From positions 372,001 to 436,000 of the forward strand of contig NZ_JAHDAC010000001.1 of assembly GCF_018499505.1 (NCBI RefSeq): a stretch of DNA of 64,000 bases, written 5' to 3'. Of this stretch, positions 9,133-18,062 are shown piece by piece. Source of the stretch: Streptococcus parasanguinis (GTDB lineage: Bacteria; Bacillota; Bacilli; Lactobacillales; Streptococcaceae). The position numbers and the translations under genes are program-made. How positions within the stretch are numbered: position 1 is the first letter of the stretch; every line of letters begins with the position of its first letter. The notes below the pieces were generated by a model. That model saw nothing but the letters and a program-made list of their open reading frames with translations, was not told the origin of the DNA and did no database searches.

Positions 9133-9950
9133 GTAAGATTTCCTTGATTGCACTGGATTTAGATGGGACCCTTCTCAATTCTGAAAAAAAGATCTCCCCT
9201 CGCAATAGAGCAGCCCTCGCTGCTGCACAGGCCCAAGGTGTCAAGGTGGTCCTAACCACTGGTCGCCCCTTGAAAGCCATGGATTTTCTTTTAGAAGAAT
9301 TGGGAACAGCAGGCCTTAAAGAAGAGTATACGATTACTTTCAACGGTGGTCTAGTGCAGCGAAATAATGGAGAAATCCTCTCAAAAGTTGTCTTGGCGCC
9401 AGAAGATGTCGCAACCATTCATGATGAAACAGCCCGTCTAGGCCTTCCGCTGGATGCTATCAGTGAGGGAACGGTTTATGAGATTCATGCAGATCGAAAG
9501 TCTCTCTATTCCCTTTACAATCCCTACCTGAACTTTATTGAGACAGATTTTAAAGATCTGCCATCCACGATATCTTACAACAAGTGTGTGACAGCCGTTG
9601 ATCAAGACTTTTTAGATGCAGCGATAAAACAGATCAAGCCGGAGTTATTTCAAGACTATGAAATTTTTAAATCTCGGGAAATGTTGTTGGAATGGTGCCC
9701 TAAAAATGTTCACAAGGCAACAGGTTTAGAGGCACTGGCAGCTATTTTGGGCCTTAAGGCTGATCAAGTCATGGCCTGTGGAGATGAAGCCAATGACCTG
9801 TCTATGATCCAGTGGGCTGGACTGGGAGTTGCCATGGGCAATGCGATTCCAGCAGTGAAGGAAGTTGCAGCGCTTGTGGCCCCTGTGACCAATGACCAGG
9901 ATGCCGTCGCATGGGCAATTGAAAATTATGTGCTAAAGGAGAGTGAATAA
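9129..9950 (+). CDS. Cof-type HAD-IIB phosphatase (second of a pair)
   Basis: 273 residues. LDLDGTLLNSEKK (motif I, Asp9/Asp11), LTTGRPLKAM (motif II) and CGDEANDLSMIQWAG (motif IV) give a complete HAD-IIB set. It overlaps the previous phosphatase in an ATGA start-stop, typical of translational coupling. The two are clearly paralogous but differ in the cap region, so probably have different substrates. Its stop codon is directly followed by the ftsY start with no gap. Confidence 0.93.
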   Translation: MSKISLIALDLDGTLLNSEKKISPRNRAALAAAQAQGVKVVLTTGRPLKAMDFLLEELGTAGLKEEYTITFNGGLVQRNNGEILSKVVLAPEDVATIHDETARLGLPLDAISEGTVYEIHADRKSLYSLYNPYLNFIETDFKDLPSTISYNKCVTAVDQDFLDAAIKQIKPELFQDYEIFKSREMLLEWCPKNVHKATGLEALAAILGLKADQVMACGDEANDLSMIQWAGLGVAMGNAIPAVKEVAALVAPVTNDQDAVAWAIENYVLKESE

Positions 9951-11612
9951 ATGGGATTATTTGATCGTTTATTTGGAAAAAAAGAAGAAACTGAAAAAGT
10001 GCTTCCGTCTTCGGAAGAAGTGACGGAAAGTACGGAGGTTGAAAAAACTGTCAAAGAGGAGCCTGCGGCTACCTTAAATGACAAGGAAGAGCAAAAAATC
10101 GCTGATATGGAGGCTTATTACCAAGAGCTCAAAGCGCGGATTGCAGCCACTCATCAACCTGTTTCGACCGTCGCTCAAGAAGAGCCGACAGAGGAACCTC
10201 TTGTAGAAGAAATCGTGACTTCAGAGGCTCCTGAAGACCAAGTACCAGTAGAGGAAACTCCAGTTGTCTTTGAACCTGCTCAAACAGAAGCAAGTCCCGA
10301 AGAAGTTTCACCACTAGCTGATGAAACAGAGCAGACTGAGCCTCTTGAAGAAGTGAAAATTGAAGCGGAAGAAACTGAAAATGGTGAGGAAGCAGATGGG
10401 GCTAATGGTTCAGAAATGGGAGAAGAGTCACCAATTGCCTCTCCATCACCTGACGCTGAGCCAGTAGAAGAGAGCACGACAGAAGAGGAGGCTCCAGAAC
10501 TAGTAGACGCTCAGGATGAGGTCCTAGAACCTGAAGTATCAGAAGCGATCGCTCAAGTGGAGGAAACTTCAGAAGTGGCAGAAGCCGAGTCCAAACTTCC
10601 TGAAGGAGAAGCTGCATTAACCGTTGAGGAAAGAACTGTTGAAGAGGCTGAGGAGCCAATTCAAGACGAGGTTGATCCTCAGCAAGAAACCATTCAGGAA
10701 AAATACGATCGTAGCTTGAAAAAGACACGGACTGGATTTGGAGCACGCCTCAATGCCTTCTTTGCCAATTTCCGTTCAGTCGATGAAGAATTCTTTGAAG
10801 AATTGGAAGAACTCTTGATCATGAGTGACGTTGGGGTTCAAGTGGCCTCTAATTTAACCGAAGAGTTGCGCTATGAAGCCCGTTTGGAAAATGCCAAAAA
10901 ACCAGATGCTCTTAAGCGCGTGATCATCGAAAAATTGGTGGACTTGTATGAAAAGGATGGCCAATTTAATGAAGCCATTCGTTTTCAAGACGGTCTTACG
11001 GTCATGCTCTTTGTTGGGGTCAATGGAGTTGGTAAAACAACCTCTATCGGGAAGTTAGCCCACCGCTACAAACAAGAAGGCAAGAAAGTCATGTTGGTTG
11101 CAGCAGATACTTTCCGTGCAGGAGCAGTAGCTCAACTGGCAGAATGGGGACGCCGCGTAGATGTTCCAGTTGTGACAGCTCCTGAAAAATCAGATCCTGC
11201 TAGTGTCGTCTTTGATGGAATGGAACGCGCGATCGCTGAAAACATTGATGTTCTGATGATTGATACAGCTGGTCGTCTGCAAAACAAGGACAACCTCATG
11301 GCGGAGCTTGAAAAAATCGGTCGCATTATCAAGCGTGTGGTACCTGATGCACCGCATGAAACCTTGCTAGCCCTCGATGCATCAACCGGTCAAAATGCCT
11401 TGGTGCAAGCTAAAGAATTTTCAAAAATTACACCTGTGACAGGAATTGTATTGACCAAGATCGATGGAACGGCTCGAGGTGGGGTCGTCCTTGCGATCCG
11501 TGAAGAGTTGGACATTCCAGTGAAGTTGATTGGATTCGGAGAAAAGATTGATGATATCGGACCATTCCATTCAGAAAACTTCATGAGAGGCCTCTTGGAA
11601 GGCTTGATTTAA
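9951..11612 (+). CDS. ftsY: Signal recognition particle receptor FtsY with long acidic N-terminal domain
   Basis: SRP receptor GTPase that docks ribosome-Ffh complexes at the membrane translocase. The conserved NG domain occupies about residues 255-553: P-loop GVNGVGKTT (~356-364), DTFRAGAVAQL, DTAGRLQNK and TKIDGTARGG. The first ~20 residues (MGLFDRLFGKK) are a basic amphipathic helix of the membrane-binding kind, followed by some 200 residues dominated by Glu, Pro, Thr and Val. At 553 residues it is longer than the ~430 I recall for pneumococcal FtsY, the difference lying wholly in this acidic A-domain. It is the last gene of the rnc operon and ends before a strong terminator. Confidence 0.97.
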   Translation: MGLFDRLFGKKEETEKVLPSSEEVTESTEVEKTVKEEPAATLNDKEEQKIADMEAYYQELKARIAATHQPVSTVAQEEPTEEPLVEEIVTSEAPEDQVPVEETPVVFEPAQTEASPEEVSPLADETEQTEPLEEVKIEAEETENGEEADGANGSEMGEESPIASPSPDAEPVEESTTEEEAPELVDAQDEVLEPEVSEAIAQVEETSEVAEAESKLPEGEAALTVEERTVEEAEEPIQDEVDPQQETIQEKYDRSLKKTRTGFGARLNAFFANFRSVDEEFFEELEELLIMSDVGVQVASNLTEELRYEARLENAKKPDALKRVIIEKLVDLYEKDGQFNEAIRFQDGLTVMLFVGVNGVGKTTSIGKLAHRYKQEGKKVMLVAADTFRAGAVAQLAEWGRRVDVPVVTAPEKSDPASVVFDGMERAIAENIDVLMIDTAGRLQNKDNLMAELEKIGRIIKRVVPDAPHETLLALDASTGQNALVQAKEFSKITPVTGIVLTKIDGTARGGVVLAIREELDIPVKLIGFGEKIDDIGPFHSENFMRGLLEGLI

Positions 11613-11623
11613 GAGTCAAATAG

Positions 11624-11660
11624 AAAAAGACAAATTGTTGGAAGGACAATTTGTCTTTTT
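11624..11660 (+). terminator. Terminator of the rnc-smc-ftsY operon
   Basis: A perfect 15-bp stem (11624-11638 with 11646-11660), 7-nt loop TGGAAGG, ending in a T run. The A run on the left arm makes it usable on both strands. Confidence 0.92.
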
Positions 11661-11674
11661 GTTTCCTTGCGCTA

Positions 11675-11697
11675 TCAAAAAAACCACCCGAAGGTGG
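11675..11697 (-). terminator. Terminator of zwf
   Basis: Read on the minus strand: CCACC, tetraloop TTCG, GGTGG, then seven T. UUCG tetraloop hairpins are very stable. It starts 6 nt after the zwf stop. Confidence 0.9.
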
Positions 11698-11703
11698 CTT
11701 TCC

Positions 11704-13170
11704 TTAATTCTTAGGTTCAGGTTTCCAAACCCATTCTGCTCCGTATTCTGCAAGGAGATCATCGGATGCAGTTGGTCCCATGGATCCAGACTTGTATTCA
11801 TAGAGCGGTGCTCCATTTTCGGCCCATAGTTTTTCGATCCGGTCAATCAATTGCCATGAAGCACGAACTTCGTGCCAGTGGCTGTAATTGGTTGAGTCAT
11901 TGTTCAAAACGTCGAAAATTAATTTTTCATAAGGCTCTGGTGAAGCTCCAGTTGCCGTCGCATCTGTTTCGTAGTCAAAGGAAATAGGTGTGATGCTGAA
12001 TTTTTCCCCGACCTCTTTTCCGTTGATGCTCAATGAGAAACCTTCATTTGGTTGGATATAAATGGTCAAGACATTTGGTTGCAAGCTATGTCCAAAGATG
12101 GAGTCGGTTTGCTTGAAGACCACATTGACCATGGTTCCTTTTTGGGTCAAACGTTTTCCGGTACGGAAGAAGAAAGGAACTCCACGGAATCGATCGCTAT
12201 CAACAAAGAATGCACCAGAAGCATAGGTTTCTGTAGTAGATTCAGGGTCGACATTGGGCTCACTGCGATAAGAGATATCTTTTTTCCCTTCGATCGTACC
12301 TGAATGGTATTGACCACGGATAAAGAATTTCTTCAGTTCCTCATCTGTTGGATTGTGCAATTGCTCAAAAACTTTAACTTTTTCTGCCCGAATTGCATCC
12401 TTGGTAAAGGTAGCTGGTTTATCCATGGCAAGCAATGACAAAAGCTGAAGGGTATGGTTTTGCACCATATCTCGAAGGGCCCCCGAGTGATCATAGTAGC
12501 CACCGCGTTCTTCAACTCCTAAGCGTTCAGCAAAAGTAATTTGGATATTGTCAATAAAATCTCGGTTCCAAAGATTATCAAAAATAAGATTTCCAAAACG
12601 AATGGCAAAGATATTTTGGATCATTTCTTTTCCAAGGTAATGGTCGATCCGGAAGATTTGTTCTTCATCAAAGGTTTCTTCCAATTCTTTGTTGAGCTGA
12701 CTAGCCGTTTCTAGGTCTGTACCGAAAGGTTTTTCAACGATCAAGCGCTCAAAGCCTTGTCCATCCACAATGCCTTCTGATTTGAGGTGTTTGGCAATGG
12801 TTCCAAAAAACTGAGGGGCCATAGATAAGAAGAAGACCTTGTTGTGTTCTGTTTGGTATTTCTCATCCAAGCTATTTTGCAATTCGCGCAGGGCGATGTA
12901 ATGTTCGGTATCATTGACATCGTGGCTTTGGTAGTAGAAATGACTAGCGAATTCTTGAGCTTGTTGAGGGCTATCTGCCAGATCTGTGATGGATTCTACC
13001 ACGACTGATTCAAAGTATTCCTTGCTCCATGGTCTGCGGGCTGTTCCGATAACCGCAAAGTTTTCAGATAGATTTCCTGATTTATAGAGTCTAAAAAGGG
13101 ATGGGTAGAGTTTGCGCTTAGCTAAATCTCCACTGGCCCCGAAAATGGTTACAATAACTTTTGAAGACAT
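11704..13170 (-). CDS. zwf: Glucose-6-phosphate 1-dehydrogenase
   Basis: First enzyme of the oxidative pentose phosphate route: oxidises glucose 6-phosphate to 6-phosphogluconolactone with NADP+. 488 residues, normal length. The nucleotide-binding GASGDLAKRKLYPSL lies at residues 10-24, the active-site signature RIDHYLGKE near 175, and FRTGKRL later in the substrate domain. It is monocistronic with its own terminator; on the minus strand TGGTAAAAT (13210-13202) is a likely extended -10 box about 32 nt before the start. It is convergent with ftsY. Confidence 0.98.
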   Translation of the reverse strand: MSSKVIVTIFGASGDLAKRKLYPSLFRLYKSGNLSENFAVIGTARRPWSKEYFESVVVESITDLADSPQQAQEFASHFYYQSHDVNDTEHYIALRELQNSLDEKYQTEHNKVFFLSMAPQFFGTIAKHLKSEGIVDGQGFERLIVEKPFGTDLETASQLNKELEETFDEEQIFRIDHYLGKEMIQNIFAIRFGNLIFDNLWNRDFIDNIQITFAERLGVEERGGYYDHSGALRDMVQNHTLQLLSLLAMDKPATFTKDAIRAEKVKVFEQLHNPTDEELKKFFIRGQYHSGTIEGKKDISYRSEPNVDPESTTETYASGAFFVDSDRFRGVPFFFRTGKRLTQKGTMVNVVFKQTDSIFGHSLQPNVLTIYIQPNEGFSLSINGKEVGEKFSITPISFDYETDATATGASPEPYEKLIFDVLNNDSTNYSHWHEVRASWQLIDRIEKLWAENGAPLYEYKSGSMGPTASDDLLAEYGAEWVWKPEPKN

Positions 13171-13295
13171 TTAAGTACCTATTTCCTATCTTATTAACCA
13201 TATTTTACCATAAAATCTACAAGATTTCTTTGATTGAATCGTTGTTCCGAATATTTTCCGCTTGGATTAGGAGATTTGAGAAGAAAGCATAGAAA

Positions 13296-13323
13296 AAGCT
13301 AGAACCAATGTGGATTCTAGCTT
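13296..13323 (-). terminator. Terminator of the permease / YcgQ-like operon
   Basis: AAGCTAGAA (13296-13304) pairs with TTCTAGCTT (13315-13323), loop 10 nt. On the minus strand the stem is followed by a short T run. It lies 51 nt past the stop of the last gene. Confidence 0.75.
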
Positions 13324-13374
13324 CAACTGCTATAGGCTGTTTGGATCGACCACCAAAGAAACTTGGTAACTTCA

Positions 13375-14190
13375 TCAGAATACGCGGTAGACATAAGGAT
13401 TATCCGGTTTTGTAATAGTCTGGCAATCGCTAATGTGGAGGACAGGCAAGCTTTGCTTGAGCTGCTTGTGGTATTCAATGGACAAGGTTCCTTTAGCATG
13501 GATCCAGGTATTGTTTTCGAAATGCTGCGGAGCACCCGTCGTTAAGAGACCGTAGACTCCGGAATCTGCGATACAGTGGATGATCCCAAATCGAAAGAGA
13601 AATTGGCTGTTCTTGTTATTGGGATCATTGTAAACAAAGCCGGTCAGCTCGATCGTTTTTCCTGCAAATTGGTCAGGATAATCATAAATAACTTCCATGA
13701 CTTCCATGTAATTCTCAGTGGTCACCTGAATTACTTTTTTATCAACATATTTCTTTGCAGCCTGCTTCATTTCTGACTCATAGGCAGATTTGGTAAAATA
13801 GCTACTAGTATCTGGTTTGAGATACTGGGTTGTTGTCCCTTCGTCCTGCTGGATTTCCTTGGAAGAACCAGCCGCAACCGGGAAGTGATAGCCTTTTGCA
13901 GAGACTGTTTGGGAATCCAGTGTCACTGTAGGAAAAAATAGCCCAACAAACAAAGGAATACAGAGCAAGAAAATACTCGCCACTTTTGCCCAGAAGCCAG
14001 AGAGATGACTGTGGATCTTCATTTGCTTGACCCAGATGATCAGCTGCACAAGAGCTAAAACAAAGGACAAGAACATGGAAATATAAGCCAAGTAAGAATA
14101 GTGTAAGTTGATGTATTGATTGAGCTTACCAGATAATTGCAGGTACATGGTGAGCTCAAAATAGCCAGCTAATATCAAGAAACGAATCAT
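13375..14190 (-). CDS. TIGR03943 / YcgQ-like membrane protein, partner of the adjacent permease
   Basis: 271 residues: several N-terminal membrane helices (MIRFLILAGYFELTMYL, LAYISMFLSFVLALVQLIIWV, VASIFLLCIPLFVGLFF), then an extracytoplasmic C-terminal domain that reads as the DUF1980 type (ELTGFVYNDPNNKNSQFLFRFG). Start 14190 is preferred over a TTG at 14211, because its ATG overlaps the stop of the upstream permease as ATGA and is preceded by GGGGG at 8 nt. The pair resembles B. subtilis YcgQ/YcgR. The substrate is not known to me; a role in metal or small-molecule transfer is only inferred from homologues that sit near metal genes. Confidence 0.85.
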   Translation of the reverse strand: MIRFLILAGYFELTMYLQLSGKLNQYINLHYSYLAYISMFLSFVLALVQLIIWVKQMKIHSHLSGFWAKVASIFLLCIPLFVGLFFPTVTLDSQTVSAKGYHFPVAAGSSKEIQQDEGTTTQYLKPDTSSYFTKSAYESEMKQAAKKYVDKKVIQVTTENYMEVMEVIYDYPDQFAGKTIELTGFVYNDPNNKNSQFLFRFGIIHCIADSGVYGLLTTGAPQHFENNTWIHAKGTLSIEYHKQLKQSLPVLHISDCQTITKPDNPYVYRVF

Positions 14191-15092
14191 AGCACTACCC
14201 CCACAAACCAAGCATAAAGGAGCACAACTCCACTCACAATTCCAATAAATTGCCAGATAAAACGGGTCTTGAGATAATTTTTCATCATGAGGAGATTTTT
14301 GACATCAAGCATAGGCCCAATCACTAGAAAGGCAAGAACAGGCGCTACTCCAAAACTCGTGAGAAGAGAGGATCCAACAAAGGCGTCCGCCTCGCTACAA
14401 AGTGAGAGGAGGAAGGACAAGACCATGAGAAGGAGAATAGCAATAACCGGTGTCGCACTGATCGAAGTGAGGATCCGTGTTGGGACATAGACTTGGACGA
14501 GGCTGGCAAAGAGGCAACCAAATACCAGGTAACGTCCCGTATCAAAGAATTCATCAATGGCTTGCACCAAGACTTGGAAGAGCTTTTGACCTTTGCTCAA
14601 GCCACTAAAATCATGTTCATGTACAGCCTTACGATGTTCTTTTTGGATCGAATCTGTCTGAATAAAACCAAGAAAGATTCCAAGTACCGTTGCGACCAGT
14701 AGGGAACCAAGGGCTCGGTAGAGGGCTATCTTGACAGAATTCCCAAAGGCTGAGTAGGTCGCAAAGAGAACGATAGGATTGATGACCGGTGCTGTCACCA
14801 GAAAGGGAACAGCAGTATAACTTGGAACTTTCTTTTCTAGAAAGCGATTGATAATGGGAACAATCCCACATTCACAGGAAGGAAAGATAAAGCCGACAAA
14901 GGTCCCAAAGAAGATCCGACCAAATTTATTCTTGGGAAGAAAGCGGTAAACCCTCTCGGGGGTGATATAGACCTCAATAATTCCTGAAATGATACTTCCG
15001 ATTAGGACAAAAGGTAGGGCCTCGATAATAATCGAGAGAAAAATAGCCCCAGCCTGCAAGACGCTAGAGGGAAGGTGTTGAAAGAATGTCAT
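14187..15092 (-). CDS. YcgR/YraQ-type permease (DUF318)
   Basis: 301 residues with about eight hydrophobic helices and the two-half layout of the DUF318 permease family; FIFPSCECGIVPIINRFL is the family's diagnostic Cys-x-Cys-Gly motif in a membrane loop. The vicinal cysteines suggest binding of a soft metal or a thiol-linked step, but the substrate is unknown. Its ATG overlaps the stop of the upstream micro-protein by 1 nt (TAATG) and its own stop overlaps the YcgQ-like start (ATGA), so all three are translated together. Confidence 0.88.
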   Translation of the reverse strand: MTFFQHLPSSVLQAGAIFLSIIIEALPFVLIGSIISGIIEVYITPERVYRFLPKNKFGRIFFGTFVGFIFPSCECGIVPIINRFLEKKVPSYTAVPFLVTAPVINPIVLFATYSAFGNSVKIALYRALGSLLVATVLGIFLGFIQTDSIQKEHRKAVHEHDFSGLSKGQKLFQVLVQAIDEFFDTGRYLVFGCLFASLVQVYVPTRILTSISATPVIAILLLMVLSFLLSLCSEADAFVGSSLLTSFGVAPVLAFLVIGPMLDVKNLLMMKNYLKTRFIWQFIGIVSGVVLLYAWFVGVVL

Positions 15093-15241
15093 TACTTAAC
15101 CTTCTTTGCTTCTTTAGTGGTAGCAGTTTCTGCCTTCTTTTTTTCTTCAGGGAATTCTACTGTTTTTTCTACATCTGGAAAACTTGCAAAGTTTTCAAAC
15201 ATTTTATCAAGATCATCTGTTTTTGAGAATTTAATAGCCAT
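15092..15241 (-). CDS. 49-aa micro-protein, SPJ_0845-like
   Basis: Reads MAIKFSKTDDLDKMFENFAS and continues with a Glu/Lys/Ala-rich tail ending in a basic stretch; soluble, highly charged. The start is fixed by AAAGGAGG 8 nt upstream and an extended -10 box TGTTATAAT (15277-15269 on the minus strand). I recall pneumococcal proteins of the same beginning grouped as the SPJ_0845 family with no assigned function. It is the first gene of the operon with the DUF318 permease and YcgQ-like protein, and its stop overlaps the permease start. A regulatory or stabilising role for the permease is conceivable but unproven. Confidence 0.8.
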   Translation of the reverse strand: MAIKFSKTDDLDKMFENFASFPDVEKTVEFPEEKKKAETATTKEAKKVK

Positions 15242-15403
15242 TGTTGGGCCTCCTTTTTATTTTCTTTCATTATAACAAAAAGGAAAGAGCAAGGGGGAAA
15301 TGGAGCATAAAAGGAAGGATCAATAGGGTCAAAATTATTCTATGAAAAATCCCTGAAACAGAGACCAGAACAGGCGATCTCCCCCCTTGAAGGCAGCAAA
15401 ATA

Positions 15404-15412
15404 TGCTATAAT
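15404..15412 (+). promoter_or_regulatory. Extended -10 promoter of tex
   Basis: TG-C-TATAAT. The last base lies 8 nt before the tex ATG at 15420, so transcription should begin at or within a base of the start codon. Confidence 0.75.
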
Positions 15413-15419
15413 AGAAGCT

Positions 15420-17546
15420 ATGGATAAATATGAAAAAATAGCCCAAGAATTGGGTGTTAGCTTAAAACAAATCGATACCGTATTGAGTCTGACCGCAGAA
15501 GGCTCAACCATTCCTTTCATTGCCCGCTATCGAAAAGATATGACGGGAAATTTAGATGAAGTAGCGATCAAGGCCATTATTGACCGGGACAAATCGTTAA
15601 CGGCTCTGGCTGAACGAAAGGAAACCGTCCTTGCTAAGATTGAGGAACAGGGAAAACTGACAGAGGCGCTCAAGCAGGCTATTGAAGCTGCTGAAAAATT
15701 AGCGGATGTCGAAGAGCTCTATCTCCCATATAAGGAAAAACGGCGGACCAAGGCGACGATTGCACGAGAAGCAGGACTTTTCCCCTTGGCACGTCTCATT
15801 TTGCAAAATAGTCCAGACTTGGAAGCAGAGGCTCAGAAATTTATCTGTGAGGCCTTTACAACTGAAACCGCAGCTCTAGCTGGTGCAGTGGATATTCTGG
15901 TAGAAGCTATTTCAGAGGATACCCAATTACGGGCCCTCACCTATCAAGAAATTCATGGGCATTCCCTCATGACGTCAACCTTGAAGGATGAAAGCTTAGA
16001 TCCTAAGAGAACCTTTGAAATCTACTATGATTTTTCTGAGAAGATCAAGAATATGCAAGGCTACCGGACTCTAGCTCTCAATCGTGGGGAAAAATTGGGC
16101 GTTCTCAAAGTCGGATTCGAGCACCAACTGGATCGAATCATTCGTATTTTTGAGGCTCGTTTTAAAACTAAGAATGCCTATGTCGATGAGGTTATTCAAC
16201 AAGCGGTTAAGAAAAAAATCGTTCCTGCGATTGAACGTCGGATTCGGACAGAGTTGACGGAGGTGGCAGAAGACGGAGCCATTCAATTGTTCTCTGAGAA
16301 TCTACGGAATCTATTGCTCATTCCTCCATTAAAAGGACGCGTGGTCCTTGGATTTGACCCAGCCTTTCGGACCGGTGCTAAACTAGCCGTTGTCGATGAG
16401 ACAGGAAAGATACTTGCCACCCAGGTCATCTATCCAGTTGCTCCTGCAAAACCAGCTCAGATCGAGCAGGCTAAAAAGGAACTGTCTTCCTTGATCAAGG
16501 AGTTCGGAGTAGAAATTATTGCGATTGGAAATGGAACCGCCAGCCGTGAAAGTGAGGCCTTTGTCGCAGAGGTGCTTCATGACCATCCAGGAGTTCGCTA
16601 TGTTATTGTCAATGAAAGCGGAGCCTCTGTCTACTCAGCTAGTGAGTTGGCCCGTCATGAGTTCCCAGAGCTAACCGTTGAAAAACGCTCGGCCATCTCG
16701 ATTGCCCGCCGCTTGCAAGATCCGCTAGCAGAATTGGTGAAAATCGATGCCAAATCCATCGGTGTCGGTCAATACCAACACGATGTCAATCAGAAAAAAC
16801 TGACAGAAAGCTTGGATTTCGTGGTAGATACCGTGGTCAACCAAGTTGGGGTCAATATCAATACGGCTAGTCCCTCTCTCTTAGCGCATGTAGCAGGACT
16901 CAATAAGACCATCTCTGAAAATATTGTGAAATACCGGGAAGAAGAAGGAATGATTCTTTCACGAGCGCAAATTAAAAAAGTCCCTCGCCTCGGTGCCAAG
17001 GCTTTCGAGCAGGCGGCTGGATTCTTACGCATTCCTGAAAGTAAAAACATCTTGGATAATACCGGCGTTCACCCTGAAAGTTACAAGGAAGTTGAAAAAC
17101 TTTTTCAACTTCTTGAAATTACCGAACTCGATGCATCCGCTCAGGAAAAATTAAAAGCTGTGAACATTGAGGAGATGTCTAGTCAGCTGGATCTGGGACC
17201 AGAAACCCTGAAAGATATCATTGCCGATCTCCTAAAACCAGGTCGCGATTTGCGGAATTCCTTTGATGCACCCGTGCTCCGTCAGGATGTCTTGGATATT
17301 AAAGACTTGCATATTGGCCAAAAATTAGAAGGGGTTGTGCGCAATGTGGTTGACTTTGGAGCCTTTGTCGATATTGGCATTCACGAAGATGGTTTGATTC
17401 ATATCTCCCATATGAGCAAGCAGTTTATCAAGCATCCAAGCCAGGTCGTCTCAGTAGGTGATTTGGTAACCGTCTGGGTGAAGAAGATTGATGTGGAACG
17501 CGAAAAAGTCAATCTCAGTTTGGTAGCTCCGAATGAATCTGACTGA
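15420..17546 (+). CDS. tex: Tex-family S1 RNA-binding protein
   Basis: 708-residue nucleic-acid-binding protein linked to transcription fidelity and stress or toxin expression in several bacteria. N-terminal helical region from [18 protein letters not shown]; YqgF-like RNase H fold from about residue 305 ([16 protein letters not shown]); helix-hairpin-helix modules ~475-560 ([27 protein letters not shown]); S1 domain from ~634 ([17 protein letters not shown]). Start 15420 aligns with the family; an ATG at 15387 would lie upstream of the only promoter. There is no Shine-Dalgarno, fitting leaderless translation. The 3' end overlaps sprT by 14 nt. Confidence 0.95.
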   Translation: MDKYEKIAQELGVSLKQIDTVLSLTAEGSTIPFIARYRKDMTGNLDEVAIKAIIDRDKSLTALAERKETVLAKIEEQGKLTEALKQAIEAAEKLADVEELYLPYKEKRRTKATIAREAGLFPLARLILQNSPDLEAEAQKFICEAFTTETAALAGAVDILVEAISEDTQLRALTYQEIHGHSLMTSTLKDESLDPKRTFEIYYDFSEKIKNMQGYRTLALNRGEKLGVLKVGFEHQLDRIIRIFEARFKTKNAYVDEVIQQAVKKKIVPAIERRIRTELTEVAEDGAIQLFSENLRNLLLIPPLKGRVVLGFDPAFRTGAKLAVVDETGKILATQVIYPVAPAKPAQIEQAKKELSSLIKEFGVEIIAIGNGTASRESEAFVAEVLHDHPGVRYVIVNESGASVYSASELARHEFPELTVEKRSAISIARRLQDPLAELVKIDAKSIGVGQYQHDVNQKKLTESLDFVVDTVVNQVGVNINTASPSLLAHVAGLNKTISENIVKYREEEGMILSRAQIKKVPRLGAKAFEQAAGFLRIPESKNILDNTGVHPESYKEVEKLFQLLEITELDASAQEKLKAVNIEEMSSQLDLGPETLKDIIADLLKPGRDLRNSFDAPVLRQDVLDIKDLHIGQKLEGVVRNVVDFGAFVDIGIHEDGLIHISHMSKQFIKHPSQVVSVGDLVTVWVKKIDVEREKVNLSLVAPNESD

Positions 17547-17988
17547 GTATGTACGCCAAGTATCCCTGGAAGATTTTGGGAGAGAATTCCGCCATCAAGC
17601 AGAGTGGAATTCACGTCTTCAAACCACTGGGGGTCGTTTCTTTCCCAAGGATCGACACCTTGATTTCAACCCGAAAATATACCAAGCTTTCGGGTTAGAG
17701 GTCTTTCGCAAAATCGTCCGCCACGAGCTCTGTCATTACCATCTTTACGATCAAGGTAAAGGCTATCGCCACAAAGATCTAGCTTTTAAGCAACTCCTCC
17801 AGCAAGTGGATGGTCTTCGTTTCACACCTCCTCTACCAGATAGAACTGGGCGAGTCAAGCGGATCTATCTCTATCAATGTCCCCATTGTGGCCAAGAGTA
17901 TAGACGAAAGCGAAAAATCGATCTGAAGAAATATGCCTGCGGTCGCTGTCACAGCCGCCTGCAATTCCTTGAAATGAGACAAGAGTAA
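17533..17988 (+). CDS. SprT-like zinc metalloprotease-fold protein
   Basis: 151 residues. The metal site HELCH is at 64-68 with further His (HYH), and a C-terminal zinc ribbon is formed by CPHC (116-119) and CGRC (136-139). This is the compact SprT family common in Firmicutes next to tex. Eukaryotic relatives (Spartan) cleave DNA-protein crosslinks; the bacterial role is not settled. The 14-nt overlap with tex makes co-expression certain. Confidence 0.92.
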   Translation: MNLTEYVRQVSLEDFGREFRHQAEWNSRLQTTGGRFFPKDRHLDFNPKIYQAFGLEVFRKIVRHELCHYHLYDQGKGYRHKDLAFKQLLQQVDGLRFTPPLPDRTGRVKRIYLYQCPHCGQEYRRKRKIDLKKYACGRCHSRLQFLEMRQE

Positions 17989-18008
17989 GAATCGGTCTTT
18001 AGGCGGAT

Positions 18009-18053
18009 CTCTTTCCAGTTAGACTCTGCTAAAATAGGTCTAACTAGAAAGAG
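18009..18053 (+). promoter_or_regulatory. Palindromic operator enclosing the PspC-gene promoter
   Basis: A 16-nt arm at 18009-18024 (ending AGTTAGAC) matches the reverse complement of 18038-18053 (GTCTAACTAGAAAGAG) at 15 of 16 positions. The 13-nt spacer contains TG-C-TAAAAT (18027-18035), an extended -10 box. A protein binding this palindrome would cover the promoter; alternatively the right arm, which includes the ribosome site GAAAGAGG, could be occluded in a hairpin if transcription started further up. LiaR/CesR-type envelope-stress operators are known before PspC genes in lactic streptococci; equivalence is inferred. Confidence 0.7.
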
Positions 18054-18062
18054 GAAAATCAA

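Noticed and set aside
8326..9950. Two adjacent Cof genes as a recent tandem duplication
   Set aside because: The proteins differ widely outside the HAD motifs, so the duplication is old.
15387..15419. Earlier ATG for tex
   Set aside because: Lies upstream of the extended -10 box and would not be transcribed from it; the family begins at MDKYEKI.
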